Source: a virus. Taken from it: 55,340 bases of DNA. The position numbers and the translations under genes are program-made. The notes beneath the pieces are model-generated. The model did no database searches. It saw only the letters and a list, made by a program, of their open reading frames with translations, and was not told where the DNA came from. This document shows positions 14,859 through 24,043 of this stretch, in pieces (the stretch's first letter is position 1; each line of letters opens with the position of its first letter). The DNA is taken from positions 1 to 55,340 of IMG/VR virus record IMGVR_UViG_3300017771_002251; one strand, 5' to 3'.

Positions 14859-17800
14859 TTAAATAATCCATCCATAGGTACGTGGTGGAGCAACATCAAT
14901 CTTGACAGTTGCTGCGCTACCAGCGATGTAGATGTGAACATCTGGTCTGTGCTGGAGTAGTGGGAAGTAGACGCTGCGAACATCGACCTTGATAGATCCA
15001 GTACCAAAGATACGGAGAGAAATGCCGATGATGGAATCGACATCGACCGTAATTTGACCAGATCCCTCGTAACCAAAGGAGCGAAGAACCTTCGCCTCGC
15101 CAGTGGTTGCAATCTCTGTGCCTTCTTCTGGTGGGTTGGCGGTTCTGCTTTCTGCTGCAGTACCAGATAGTTGAACTTCTGTCTGACCTGCATAAGGTGC
15201 TCTGACGAATGCAACACTTGCTTCGCCAGAAGTTTTGATCTCTGTGTCGCCAGTGTATACCTTGGTGATAGCAGGTTTGACCTGACCGAGGAAGTCGAAG
15301 ATTGCGACGTTCTCGACAGTAATTGTTCTGGACTCTGCTGCACTGTCGAATGCATACAGGTCTCCAGAACCAGTGAATACTCTGGATCTTGGAGTTGCTG
15401 CACGACCAGCAATGTTGACATCTGCGAGCAGACTTGGTACAAAGGCAACTCTTTCTGCTGCACCAGAGAACGAGAAGATAGAACCAAATCCAGATTCTGC
15501 ATTGGTAATTCTCTCGACTGCTTCGCCAGATAGATTGAAGAGAACTTGCTCTCCAACATAATCGTATGCAACTTTCTCGTCGCTCGTAACGAAACTGAAG
15601 AGATTGCCGTCGCCAATGTGGGAGACTGTGATAACAATCTTCGCTTCGCCAGTAATGTCGTATAGACCTTCTGCTGGTGGAGCAACAGTTCTAGATTCTG
15701 CTGCACCGTTGAGTGCGAAGAGAGAACCAGATCCATAGTAAGCACGAGTAGAACGTAGAGTCGCAATACCAGCTGTGGAGAATAGTAGATCCTTCTCCAG
15801 TGGGTTGACAGTAATGGATTCTGCTGCACCAGAGAATGTACCAATTCTGATGTCTCCAACGTAGGAGAGAGTAATAACAATACGACCAGCACCAGATAGA
15901 GTTGCTGTTCCAGAACCGATGTGTATCTTGGTGGTTGTTCCGTTGTTGTCTTCTGCTGCGAAGATTCTTGCGTCGGCAAGTTTGACTTCCGATACAGAAG
16001 TTCTGTATGCTGCTCTGCCTCCAATGGAGAACAGCATGTCTTTTTCGAGAGGATTGAAGGTAACAGACTCTGCTGCACCAGAGAATGTTCCGATGTTGAC
16101 CTGAACAACCTCGTCTCTCGCGACACGCTCGACCGCAGTACCACTGACAGGAATGACACCTTCGACATTCCAGTTGGGGGTGAATCTGATGTCTGCTGCT
16201 TCTGGGTAGATTCTGATCTGACCAGTACCAACAAATGCATTGGTTCTTCTTTCTGCAGCGATGCCAGCAACATCGAAGAGCAGATCTCTTTCCAGAGGAT
16301 TGAAGGTGACTGCTTCTGCAGCACCAGAAAGAGTTGCGATGTTGCCTTCGCCAACAAAGTCTCTTGCTCTGGTGGTAGCAGCAACGCCACTAATCTTGGA
16401 TAGAGTCTGTGGTTGCTCTGCAAACGTGAGGAGTGCGCGACCTGCAGATCCTCTGAACTTGAAGAGGGAACCAAAGAAGATCTCTCTGAATGTTGCTTTC
16501 TCTTCTGCGAGACCAGTAACATTGAGATGTGCTGTAAACTCTGGAAGTTTTCTGGTGACAGATTCGGAGGTGAATCCATTGGAGAAGATAGCACCAGTTC
16601 CGACATATACTTCGGTGTTCTTCTCGATTGCAACACCGCTGACAGCAACACGAACGGTTGGTTGCTCTGCAAATGTGCGAAGAGGAATAACGACCTCTCC
16701 AGAAAGGAGAAGATGTGCAGTTTCTTCTGGTGGATTGAATCCAACTGCCTCGACTGCAGAACCACGGAAGAGAATGTCTCCTTCTCTGACTGGAGGAATC
16801 TTGAATGTGACAGATTCTGAAGTGAATCCTCCAGAGAATAGAGTACCGAATCCACCGTATACATCGACGTGAATATAATCGCCAACACCACTGACAGGAA
16901 TAACCCCGAATGGTTGCTCTGCAAATGTACGAATTTCTGGAGATGTGGATCCAGAGAGTTTGATCTCTGTTCCTTCGACTGCAGGTGCTGCGGTGAATGC
17001 CTCTGTAGCAATACCACCCATGGAGAACAGAAGCTGTCTCTCCAGAGGATTCGCGGTGAAGGATTCTGCTGCTCCAGACAGTGCTGCAATACGACCACTT
17101 CCCCTGTAATGGGGGACAAATCTTTCTCCACCCTGACCGAGGATCGTAGCAGTACCAAATGGTTGCTCTGCAAACGTAAGGATCTCTGGTTCGGTTGTTC
17201 CAGACAGAGTGAGACGAGCGAGTCCAGACTCGACAACCGTTGCCTTGACTGTGCCACGACCAGTAAAGTCGAACAGAGTGAAGAATGGATCTGGACTTCC
17301 TGTTCTGGATTCTGCTGCACCAGAAAGAACAGAGATAGAACCAGAACCATTGAAGTTCGGGATGAATCTTTCGCCAGCGTTGCCACTGACCTTGATAAGA
17401 TTTCTCTTCTCTTCTGCAACAGCAACTGCCTCGACTGCGCCAGACAGTGCAAACAGTGAACCAGAACCAGTGTATGCTGCTGTTGCTTTCTCTGTTGCCG
17501 TTCCAACAAAGTCGAACAGACCAATGAGATCGTCTGGACTTGCTGTAACTGCCTCGGCAGCACCAGACAATGTGGAGATAACACCAGTTCCAGCATAGGA
17601 TGGTGTGTACTTGACGCCAGAGATACCGCGAAGAACAATCGTGTTCTCTTGGAATCCTGCGAATGCAACTGCAGAAGATGCTCGACCATCCAATCTGATG
17701 GTGCCGCCACCATTGAAGTTGGGGATTCTTCTTGTGGCAGCGAATCCAACAAAGTCGAATAGACCAGTAAGATCGTCTGGACTGAATGTTGCAGATTCTG

Positions 17801-20800
17801 CTGCGCCACCAGTGTTGAATAGAACACCACTTCCCTCGTGTTTGTTGGGAAGTTTGACGAATACATCGCCAGAAAGCTTGAGTGTTGGTTTGTCCAGAAC
17901 TGCGATGTGACGCAGATTGATGACAACCTTGACTCCACCAGAAAGACCAGAGAACTTGAATAGATGACCGAAGGGGTATCTGGAAGCATCGAGATCTGGA
18001 TCTCTGATGAACTGATAATCTTCGGTAGCATCTGGAGTATTGATGTTGGGGAGACCACCAATATTTTCCTGTTCTAGGAATCCATAATCGAAGAAGTCGC
18101 CACCACCAGTCTCGACAAGATCGACAAGTCTATCATTTCTGTAGTCTTGAATGACCTTGGTTGCATGGTTAGCAATGACCCAAGAATCAATGACTGGCGA
18201 AGCAACAGAACCATAGCTGATTCTGTTGAGTAGATCAATAGAACTGGAGTTGTAATGATATGTTCTACGCTCATCGAGATTGTTGAAGCTGAAGAGATCT
18301 CCACGCGCAGGAGGATTGAATGCAGTTCTCTCGACAAGTGTACCAGAAAGGGTTGCTGTACCAGATCCATTCCAGTTGGGAACGTATGCAACTTTCGCTT
18401 CGCCTGTAATTGTAAATACAGGATCTTGACGTGGATAGTCGAATGCAACTGCTTCTTCTCCACCGTTGATGGCAAATAGTTCTCCTTTGCCTTCGTATGC
18501 AAAGCTTCTTGCATCTGTCGTGCTGACAGGTAGAGGAAGAATACCAGAACCCTTGTATGCTTTGGTGAAGGTGTCTGTTGCAACACCCGTAAACTCGATG
18601 GGTACAAAGGCAATCCATCTTGGCAACACTCTGACAATAGTGTTGATATCGATGGTGATGGATCCAGAACCAACATGGACAGGTCTGAAGTTGACATCAG
18701 CAGCACCACTAACCTGTGGACCACCCATTGCATATCGGGTGACTGTCTCGGTGATGCCTTCATAGTCATCCGTGATGGATGGGAAGAAGTCATTGACAGA
18801 TCCATAATCGAAGTAAGAACCAGAGGTAGAACCACCAGTTACAAGATCAATAATTCTCTGGTCCTTACGACTCTCAATCGTATCATTAGCGATAGACTGG
18901 ATCGTGATGGAGTCGATTGGGTTGGCAGCAACCGAACCATAATCCAGAGGAGTGAATATAGTGTCGGAAGTATGACTGTAGTGATACGTTCTTTTCTCGA
19001 CAAGGTTGCCCATGTCGAAGAGGACACCAGATCCAACCTCGCTGAATGTAGTTCTTTCGACGTGCTCGACATCGATAGTGGCAACACCAGAACCATTGAA
19101 GTTTGGTACGAATGCAACTTTTGTGTCGCCAGTAACATCGAAGAGGACATATCCACGATATGGTGCTTTCTCGTATGCGATAGAAGCTTCGCCAGATGTG
19201 GAGAAGGTTCCTTGACCTTCGTAACCAAAGGTTCTTCTTTCTTCTGCTTTCTCGAAGTTGAATAGATTGCCATCTCCAATGAAGCGTTTGACGACCGCAT
19301 CTTGAGCCTCGCCTTTGACCTCGATGTTGACATTGGCAATCCATCTGGGTTTCGTTCTGCCACGACCCTCGACAAAAGCAAACAGGTCACCCTTACCAAC
19401 GTAAGAGAACTCTCTCCTGACTGATGCAGTACCCTGAACCAGCAGATCTCCCATTGCATAACGAGAGATGGATTCCATGATGGAACCATAGTCTTCGCGA
19501 ACAGTCTCTGGAGCGTCCTGACCATTGATAAGAATTTGACCATAATCCAGATAAGATCCAGAAGTAGTGCCACCTACTACCAGGTCAATAATTCTGTCGT
19601 CCTTACGACTTTCAATGGTCTCATTAGCAATAGATTGAATCGTAATAGATTCAATTGGAGTATCGGCAACAGATCCGTAGTTGCGATACTGGAAGATATC
19701 ATTAGATGTGCTGCTGTAATGATATGTGATTTTCTCGACAGCAGTCTCGAAGTTGAATAGAGTTCCAGATCCTTTGTAATGATCTGTCTGTCTCTCGACC
19801 GCCGTGCCTTCTGTCTTGACTGTACCTTGTGAAATCCAATTGGGGGAGAAAGCAACTCTTGCTTCGCCCTGTAGTGGCAGGATAGCAGTGCTTTCTGGTG
19901 GGTTGGCACCAACCGCTTCAGAGGCACCAGAGAAGGCGTAGAGGGCACCAGAACCGTTGTATGCATATGTTCTCTTATCTTCGGCGTTATTAACGCTGAA
20001 GAGCGAACCAGAACCTTTGTGCAGCAGACTGAAGTTTGTCTTCGATGCACCAAAGATTCCAATGTTGACAAAGGCAATCCATCTTGGTTTCGTTCTGCCG
20101 CGACCATTGACGAATGCGAACAGTCCACCAGAACCAATAAAGTTGGGAGTAAATACTTGCTTGGCAGTACCACTGATTGGGAACAGACCGAATGGATAGT
20201 CTGTCTGATTAGTAAGAATCTCACCCCAGTCAAGTCCGACTGTAGATGGAGTCTGCTCACCATCAGTGAGAATAGTACCGAAGTCTAGGAATGCACCAGA
20301 AGTAGATCCAGATACAACTAGATCAATAATTCTTTCGTTTGCACGACTCTGGATTGTCTCGTTAGCAATCGACTGAATCGTAATAGAATTGATCGGTGAT
20401 TCAGCAACCGATCCAAAGTTCTCATAGGTAAAGTAATCGATGCTGGAATTGTTGTAATCCCAGACAACTTTTTCTTCTGTAGAAGAGATGCCGAATAGAG
20501 TTCCTTCACCGACATAATCGTATGTCTGTTTGAAGGTAGTGGTGCTGAAGTTGAACAGGACACCAGAACCAACCCAGTTGGGTCTGAAGCTGATATCAGC
20601 ATCACCATGGACGTTGAATAGTGTCTTGCGATCTTCTGGGGATGTCTTAACAACAGCCTCACCAGCAAAGCTACCGCTGAATAAGGTGCCGAATACATTC
20701 CAGTTAGGAGCATACGCAATTTTAGTGTCACTACGAAGGGGTAGTAGTCCCTCCGTAGCAATCGCAGGTACATAATGAGTGTTGGCATTGCCAGCAACCC

Positions 20801-21251
20801 ACAGTGTTCCAGAAACGATGTATGGAGCATCCAGTCTGTATCTGGATCCGCCGAACTCGAATACTGTACCAGAACCAACCCAAGTCTTGATAACAGACCA
20901 GGTGGTAAGTGAATGGAAATGGGTGCGACCCATTGCCTGAATATTTGACGTGACTGTAATTTCGCCCCAGTCATCCGTGGCGTATGCTTCTACTTCTGTA
21001 ATAGATCCATAGTCGAGTTGGTTCAGGGGACCGCCTGACTCCACCAAATCAACTATTTGATCATCTTTGTAATCTTGTATTACTTTGGTTGCGTGGTCTG
21101 CAATTACCCAGTATGCACGACCTAAAGCACCAAAATCTAGATATAAAAACTGCTCCTCGATAGCTGATGTATAGCTGTACGAAATTAACCCCAGTGCCTT
21201 CACAGCAACAAACTGGGGCATTCTTCCAGTACCAGCGTAGGAGAATACCAT
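14859..21251 (-). CDS. Giant beta-repeat virion protein (2130 residues)
   Basis: The whole protein consists of short beta repeats around 'GSGxLFxxSGAAExxT' (20-25 residues). At a longer scale, five copies of 'ITIQSIANETIESR..RIIDLV..G.TSG.YLDYG' or its 'WVIA.HATKVIQDY' variant recur every 242-247 residues in the N-terminal 1100 residues, and 'TFAEQP' recurs four times every 83-84 residues in the second half. There is no signal peptide, enzyme motif or membrane segment. An elongated fibre, whisker or tape-like virion component is likely. A terminator lies just before the gene and no NATAAATA is visible there. A long alternative frame on the same strand (14828-18061) is judged a shadow. Confidence 0.78.
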   Translation of the reverse strand: MVFSYAGTGRMPQFVAVKALGLISYSYTSAIEEQFLYLDFGALGRAYWVIADHATKVIQDYKDDQIVDLVESGGPLNQLDYGSITEVEAYATDDWGEITVTSNIQAMGRTHFHSLTTWSVIKTWVGSGTVFEFGGSRYRLDAPYIVSGTLWVAGNANTHYVPAIATEGLLPLRSDTKIAYAPNWNVFGTLFSGSFAGEAVVKTSPEDRKTLFNVHGDADISFRPNWVGSGVLFNFSTTTFKQTYDYVGEGTLFGISSTEEKVVWDYNNSSIDYFTYENFGSVAESPINSITIQSIANETIQSRANERIIDLVVSGSTSGAFLDFGTILTDGEQTPSTVGLDWGEILTNQTDYPFGLFPISGTAKQVFTPNFIGSGGLFAFVNGRGRTKPRWIAFVNIGIFGASKTNFSLLHKGSGSLFSVNNAEDKRTYAYNGSGALYAFSGASEAVGANPPESTAILPLQGEARVAFSPNWISQGTVKTEGTAVERQTDHYKGSGTLFNFETAVEKITYHYSSTSNDIFQYRNYGSVADTPIESITIQSIANETIESRKDDRIIDLVVGGTTSGSYLDYGQILINGQDAPETVREDYGSIMESISRYAMGDLLVQGTASVRREFSYVGKGDLFAFVEGRGRTKPRWIANVNIEVKGEAQDAVVKRFIGDGNLFNFEKAEERRTFGYEGQGTFSTSGEASIAYEKAPYRGYVLFDVTGDTKVAFVPNFNGSGVATIDVEHVERTTFSEVGSGVLFDMGNLVEKRTYHYSHTSDTIFTPLDYGSVAANPIDSITIQSIANDTIESRKDQRIIDLVTGGSTSGSYFDYGSVNDFFPSITDDYEGITETVTRYAMGGPQVSGAADVNFRPVHVGSGSITIDINTIVRVLPRWIAFVPIEFTGVATDTFTKAYKGSGILPLPVSTTDARSFAYEGKGELFAINGGEEAVAFDYPRQDPVFTITGEAKVAYVPNWNGSGTATLSGTLVERTAFNPPARGDLFSFNNLDERRTYHYNSSSIDLLNRISYGSVASPVIDSWVIANHATKVIQDYRNDRLVDLVETGGGDFFDYGFLEQENIGGLPNINTPDATEDYQFIRDPDLDASRYPFGHLFKFSGLSGGVKVVINLRHIAVLDKPTLKLSGDVFVKLPNKHEGSGVLFNTGGAAESATFSPDDLTGLFDFVGFAATRRIPNFNGGGTIRLDGRASSAVAFAGFQENTIVLRGISGVKYTPSYAGTGVISTLSGAAEAVTASPDDLIGLFDFVGTATEKATAAYTGSGSLFALSGAVEAVAVAEEKRNLIKVSGNAGERFIPNFNGSGSISVLSGAAESRTGSPDPFFTLFDFTGRGTVKATVVESGLARLTLSGTTEPEILTFAEQPFGTATILGQGGERFVPHYRGSGRIAALSGAAESFTANPLERQLLFSMGGIATEAFTAAPAVEGTEIKLSGSTSPEIRTFAEQPFGVIPVSGVGDYIHVDVYGGFGTLFSGGFTSESVTFKIPPVREGDILFRGSAVEAVGFNPPEETAHLLLSGEVVIPLRTFAEQPTVRVAVSGVAIEKNTEVYVGTGAIFSNGFTSESVTRKLPEFTAHLNVTGLAEEKATFREIFFGSLFKFRGSAGRALLTFAEQPQTLSKISGVAATTRARDFVGEGNIATLSGAAEAVTFNPLERDLLFDVAGIAAERRTNAFVGTGQIRIYPEAADIRFTPNWNVEGVIPVSGTAVERVARDEVVQVNIGTFSGAAESVTFNPLEKDMLFSIGGRAAYRTSVSEVKLADARIFAAEDNNGTTTKIHIGSGTATLSGAGRIVITLSYVGDIRIGTFSGAAESITVNPLEKDLLFSTAGIATLRSTRAYYGSGSLFALNGAAESRTVAPPAEGLYDITGEAKIVITVSHIGDGNLFSFVTSDEKVAYDYVGEQVLFNLSGEAVERITNAESGFGSIFSFSGAAERVAFVPSLLADVNIAGRAATPRSRVFTGSGDLYAFDSAAESRTITVENVAIFDFLGQVKPAITKVYTGDTEIKTSGEASVAFVRAPYAGQTEVQLSGTAAESRTANPPEEGTEIATTGEAKVLRSFGYEGSGQITVDVDSIIGISLRIFGTGSIKVDVRSVYFPLLQHRPDVHIYIAGSAATVKIDVAPPRTYGWII
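16411..17170 (-). repeat. Four-copy repeat, period about 250 bp, in the giant repeat gene
   Basis: The plus-strand word ggttgctctg (coding EQP) starts at 16411, 16660, 16912 and 17161, that is every 249, 252 and 249 bases. It marks a TFAEQP motif repeating every 83-84 residues. Confidence 0.75.
18060..21110 (-). repeat. Five-copy super-repeat, period about 725-740 bp, in the giant repeat gene
   Basis: The codons for (I/V)(I/V)DLV lie near plus positions 21048, 20322, 19582, 18842 and 18117, spaced about 726, 740, 740 and 725 bases. Each copy also carries a 'TYHYSS...YGSV' block before it, and two copies have an almost identical 'FVNGRGRTKPRWIA' block. The repeats are in-frame and diverged, pointing to old duplication. 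Confidence 0.75.
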
Positions 21252-21267
21252 ATACTACAGCCAAGTT

Positions 21268-21304
21268 AAAAAAATAGGGGGATCGCCAGATAAGCAATCC
21301 CCCC
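21268..21304 (-). terminator. Intrinsic terminator before the giant repeat gene
   Basis: On the minus strand a G-rich/C-rich stem (21297-21303 with 21277-21283) with a 13-base loop is followed, after TA, by seven T (A-run 21268-21274). It lies after the stop at 21331 and only 17 bases before the next start at 21251. Confidence 0.8.
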
Positions 21305-21330
21305 ATGATGTAAAACTCAATTTCAGAATA

Positions 21331-22758
21331 TCAGTCGAGGCTGACGTTCAAGGTGACTTTGATTTGGTCACCAGCGTTTTGAATCGCGTATGGACCATTG
21401 GTGAATCTTTCAGCGAAGAAGATTGCGCTGTAAAGAGTTAGATCACCAGTGCCATCTAGTGCCTTGGTTGTAGTGAAGGTGTTAGCATCGAGTACATCGA
21501 ATACGGTGTAGGTGCCAGGAGTTGTGGTGGTGTTACCAGTGCCCTGGTCGATGTAGATTGCATCGCCCTTAACAAGACCGTGACCAGTTGCGGTTACCTT
21601 ACTGAAGTCAAACTCAACCTCGTCATTGTTGTTAGAAGGCTGAATGTTGTCGATCAGTACGTTGTTCAGGTAGACAGTAACTTGTCCCTGCAGTACCGAA
21701 CCAGCGTCGTCATAGGTCTCGTGATCGATACCAGTGATGATAGTTGCAGCGTCGATGCCGTTAGGAGCACCACCGACAACACCAGCAGTACCAGTCTGGG
21801 AGACTGCCATGCCGACTGTTAGATCTTCACCGACTTCTGCTTGGAATACACCGTTACCAGTAGCAGCACCAGTGAGTGCCTTGTCTAGATAAACAGTGGT
21901 TCCTGCGATACCAGCGATTCTTGCACCAGCAGCAACGCCAGTACCAGTTAGTCTCTGACCAACTGCAAGACCCGAAGTAGCGCCAACGGTTACGGAGAAC
22001 TCACCAGAAGTACCAGAGATGGTGGTGGTGTTAGCAACAGCAGCAAGAACGATGTAGTCATTGCCGATAGTACCACGAACACCAGTCTTACTGATAGTTG
22101 TTCCAGCGGATGCAGCACCTGCATCTAGTACACCATGAATGGTGGTAGGCATGTTGTTGGCACGAACAAGCATGTAACCATAAACGTCACCAGCAGCACC
22201 AGTGAAGGTGAAGGTTTGCTCTGGATAAGAAGCGGTCGTTCTGCCAGCACCAAAATCTAGGTTTTGGTTGGAGAATGTACCAGTGTTCTTGACGCTTAAG
22301 AGGAGAGTTAGACCGTCGATGTCAACGACATATGCACCAGTACCAACGTCGCCGCCAGTTACATAGTCGCCCTTTTTAATACCAGTGTTAGCAGCAACAG
22401 TGATGGTATACTCGTCTTGAGTACCGCTACCTTGGACTGCAGCAACTGCAGCAGTTTGTAGGGTTTCGATTGTCCAGCGGTTGCCGTTTAGCAGAATTCC
22501 ATACTGGTTAGCATAGTTCTGATTAGTTCTGTTATTTTCAACTTGGTGGTATCCAGTTACAGGTGCAGAACCATAACCCAACGTATTGTTGTTGGTGTAG
22601 GGCTCATAGTATCTGGTTTGGGAAGGCGTATCACTTTCAGCAGGATACGTATTTGTCGTGAACAACTTTAGAATTAAATTTCTAGGAATCTCCTGATTGT
22701 AATTCAGCAGATTACGTAGAGAATCAATTTCACCGTTGTCGGTTACTAGCAGTGCCAT
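21331..22758 (-). CDS. Virion structural protein with Ala/Gly/Thr-rich beta repeats
   Basis: A 475-residue protein starting 'MALLVTDNGEIDSLRNLLNY' with a GGAGAG ribosome-binding site. The N-terminal 100 residues are well structured ('PRNLILKLFTTNTYPAESD', 'NRWTIETLQ'). The middle has repeated 'G..VGQ.LTGTGVAAGARIAGI..TTVYLDKALTG' turns, common in phage beta-structured proteins. The C-terminus is 'YAIQNAGDQIKVTLNVSLD'. It is followed by an intrinsic terminator and preceded by two exact late promoters, so it may be a strongly expressed virion component. No named family recognised. Confidence 0.68.
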   Translation of the reverse strand: MALLVTDNGEIDSLRNLLNYNQEIPRNLILKLFTTNTYPAESDTPSQTRYYEPYTNNNTLGYGSAPVTGYHQVENNRTNQNYANQYGILLNGNRWTIETLQTAAVAAVQGSGTQDEYTITVAANTGIKKGDYVTGGDVGTGAYVVDIDGLTLLLSVKNTGTFSNQNLDFGAGRTTASYPEQTFTFTGAAGDVYGYMLVRANNMPTTIHGVLDAGAASAGTTISKTGVRGTIGNDYIVLAAVANTTTISGTSGEFSVTVGATSGLAVGQRLTGTGVAAGARIAGIAGTTVYLDKALTGAATGNGVFQAEVGEDLTVGMAVSQTGTAGVVGGAPNGIDAATIITGIDHETYDDAGSVLQGQVTVYLNNVLIDNIQPSNNNDEVEFDFSKVTATGHGLVKGDAIYIDQGTGNTTTTPGTYTVFDVLDANTFTTTKALDGTGDLTLYSAIFFAERFTNGPYAIQNAGDQIKVTLNVSLD

Positions 22759-22792
22759 GTAAACTCTCCGTGTTTATCTCTCGGTGTAAATT

Positions 22793-22815
22793 TATTTATA
22801 TCGTTACTATTTATA
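22793..22815 (-). promoter_or_regulatory. Tandem late promoters, two TATAAATA copies
   Basis: Exact TATAAATA occurs twice on the minus strand, at 22793-22800 and 22808-22815, 35 and 50 bases before the start at 22758. The distal copy overlaps the end of the gene at 22811-23530. Confidence 0.75.
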
Positions 22816-23530
22816 GTTTCAGTTTTAATGAGACCATGCATCGCGAAATGTCGATCGAGTAATTCACCTTAAACTGAAAAATGTCTCCTGCGTTCACCGT
22901 AGTGTTCCAGGTAGACAGACTGTCGTCTTTGTTTTTTCTAGCAGTAAATCTATTTATGGATCCCAAGGTAGGACGTTCAGTGCCACAAATAGACTGGAAG
23001 TTAGGGAAATCAGCAAAACTGCACTTCTCAATATCAACTTCAATATTGCCCTCGCTATCGGCAAGGATAGTCCAAGACTCGATAACTCCAGTGACATCAA
23101 CAGTCATAGTTCCTTTCGGACCATTCCCCATAGGGAAAGAACCACTGTCTATGACATAGTTAAGGGTTCTGGTTAGATCTGCTGTAGTAGCATATGCTAT
23201 TCCAAAGAATTCTACACCAGCGGTTGGTGGTGTACTAAAAACAATCTGGTCATTAGATACAATATAATCAACTCCTGGCGATAAAACAACATCGCCAACA
23301 GAAATCATTATTTGTTCTTCGTTGAGTGGAGTGTATGACTCTCCATTAACAATCAGATTGAATGTGTCTTGTGTTCCATCAAATTGTGATGCCAGTGATT
23401 CAATCAGAAGATTTGAATTCTGTACTGACTTCGATGGGATCTGGTAGTTTACGTCAAGTTTATGTTGTGCTGGCAATTGCTTACCAACACGATATGCATT
23501 ATTACCAACCCTGACGTTATACTGTGCCAT
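22811..23530 (-). CDS. Virion structural protein sharing a module with the gp7-position protein
   Basis: A 239-residue protein, 'MAQYNVRVGNNAYRVGKQLP'. A segment at about 45-110, 'QFDGTQDTFNLIVNGESYTP...EEQIMISVGDVVLSPGVDY', matches a module repeated in the 3032-residue protein ('SFDGRTRIFDLKWEDG', 'YNEQELLMTIDGVAQRPGYS'). A second half 'GTMTVDVTGVIESWTILADS' is a further beta domain ending in a hydrophobic strand. It starts in a TGATG overlap with the upstream gene. Role inferred: tail or baseplate accessory. Confidence 0.65.
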   Translation of the reverse strand: MAQYNVRVGNNAYRVGKQLPAQHKLDVNYQIPSKSVQNSNLLIESLASQFDGTQDTFNLIVNGESYTPLNEEQIMISVGDVVLSPGVDYIVSNDQIVFSTPPTAGVEFFGIAYATTADLTRTLNYVIDSGSFPMGNGPKGTMTVDVTGVIESWTILADSEGNIEVDIEKCSFADFPNFQSICGTERPTLGSINRFTARKNKDDSLSTWNTTVNAGDIFQFKVNYSIDISRCMVSLKLKL

Positions 23531-23862
23531 CAGGAAACTCCAGGACTTACTTCTGCGTTCCCCATAATGACTCTAGTCTTGTAACCGTTAGGATCTGTAA
23601 GAACAATATCGTAGACATATCTCCTACGATCTAACGCCAGGGTTTCGGTGTCTGTTAGTACCAGAGCAATTTCCCCTGTGGTTCTGTTTACAAAATCTAG
23701 AGTGAATGGGACTGAAGTGGTTGCAGAATAACTCTTCTTCATCGATGCAGCACCAGTGTACCCCGACATGTTTAGTGGAGTGCCATCTTTATTTGTGATG
23801 AAAAAGGTGACGGCAAAGTCTGCTCCTTTATCAATCAGTATGTTGACTGGTATCGCTGCCAT
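23530..23862 (-). CDS. Small conserved-looking phage structural protein
   Basis: A 110-residue protein, 'MAAIPVNILIDKGADFAVTF', with 'GTPLNMSGYTGAASMKKSY' and 'TETLALDRRRYVYDIVLTD'. The pattern (membrane-free Ig-like beta sandwich with 'Y.YD..L.D..G...R...G') is common in short phage proteins next to baseplate genes, sometimes BppU-like N-terminal domains. AAGGAT precedes the ATG, supporting a real 32-base overlap with the preceding coiled-coil gene. Confidence 0.65.
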   Translation of the reverse strand: MAAIPVNILIDKGADFAVTFFITNKDGTPLNMSGYTGAASMKKSYSATTSVPFTLDFVNRTTGEIALVLTDTETLALDRRRYVYDIVLTDPNGYKTRVIMGNAEVSPGVS

Positions 23863-24019
23863 CGGTATCCTTTTCTAGTAGGTTAAGTGCTTCCAAACCG
23901 CCTTCTAGTTTAGTGCGATATTCACGCAACTTGACGAGTTCTTCTTCACCTCTTCTGATCTTCAGATCATAGTCTGCAAACTGCTTTTCAAATTCAGCTC
24001 GCAACTTTGCGTTGTCCAT
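23831..24019 (-). CDS. Small coiled-coil protein
   Basis: A 62-residue, highly charged, almost wholly helical protein, 'MDNAKLRAEFEKQFADYDLK', with heptad-like spacing through 'EELVKLREYRTKLEGGLEAL'. It lies between the protease gene (end of 26299-24044) and the small structural protein it overlaps. Function unknown; an assembly or oligomerisation helper is possible. Confidence 0.6.
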   Translation of the reverse strand: MDNAKLRAEFEKQFADYDLKIRRGEEELVKLREYRTKLEGGLEALNLLEKDTDGSDTSQHTD

Positions 24020-24043
24020 ATGGAATATAACAAGTATCTATAT

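Noticed and set aside
16411-17170. Regularly spaced repeats considered as a CRISPR array
   Set aside because: The period is about 250 bases, the units lie in frame in a coding region and diverge; no cas genes.
14828-18061. 1077-codon open frame on the minus strand in a different frame from the 2130-residue gene
   Set aside because: It is Leu/Ser/Gln-rich low complexity, has no domain, and its openness follows from the regular codon pattern of the repeats; the main frame has clear repeats and structure. Synonymous-constraint analysis would settle it.
18074-20974. Further long open frames (about 220-250 codons) within the giant repeat gene
   Set aside because: They recur at the 725-740 base period of the true repeat, so they are shadows of it.
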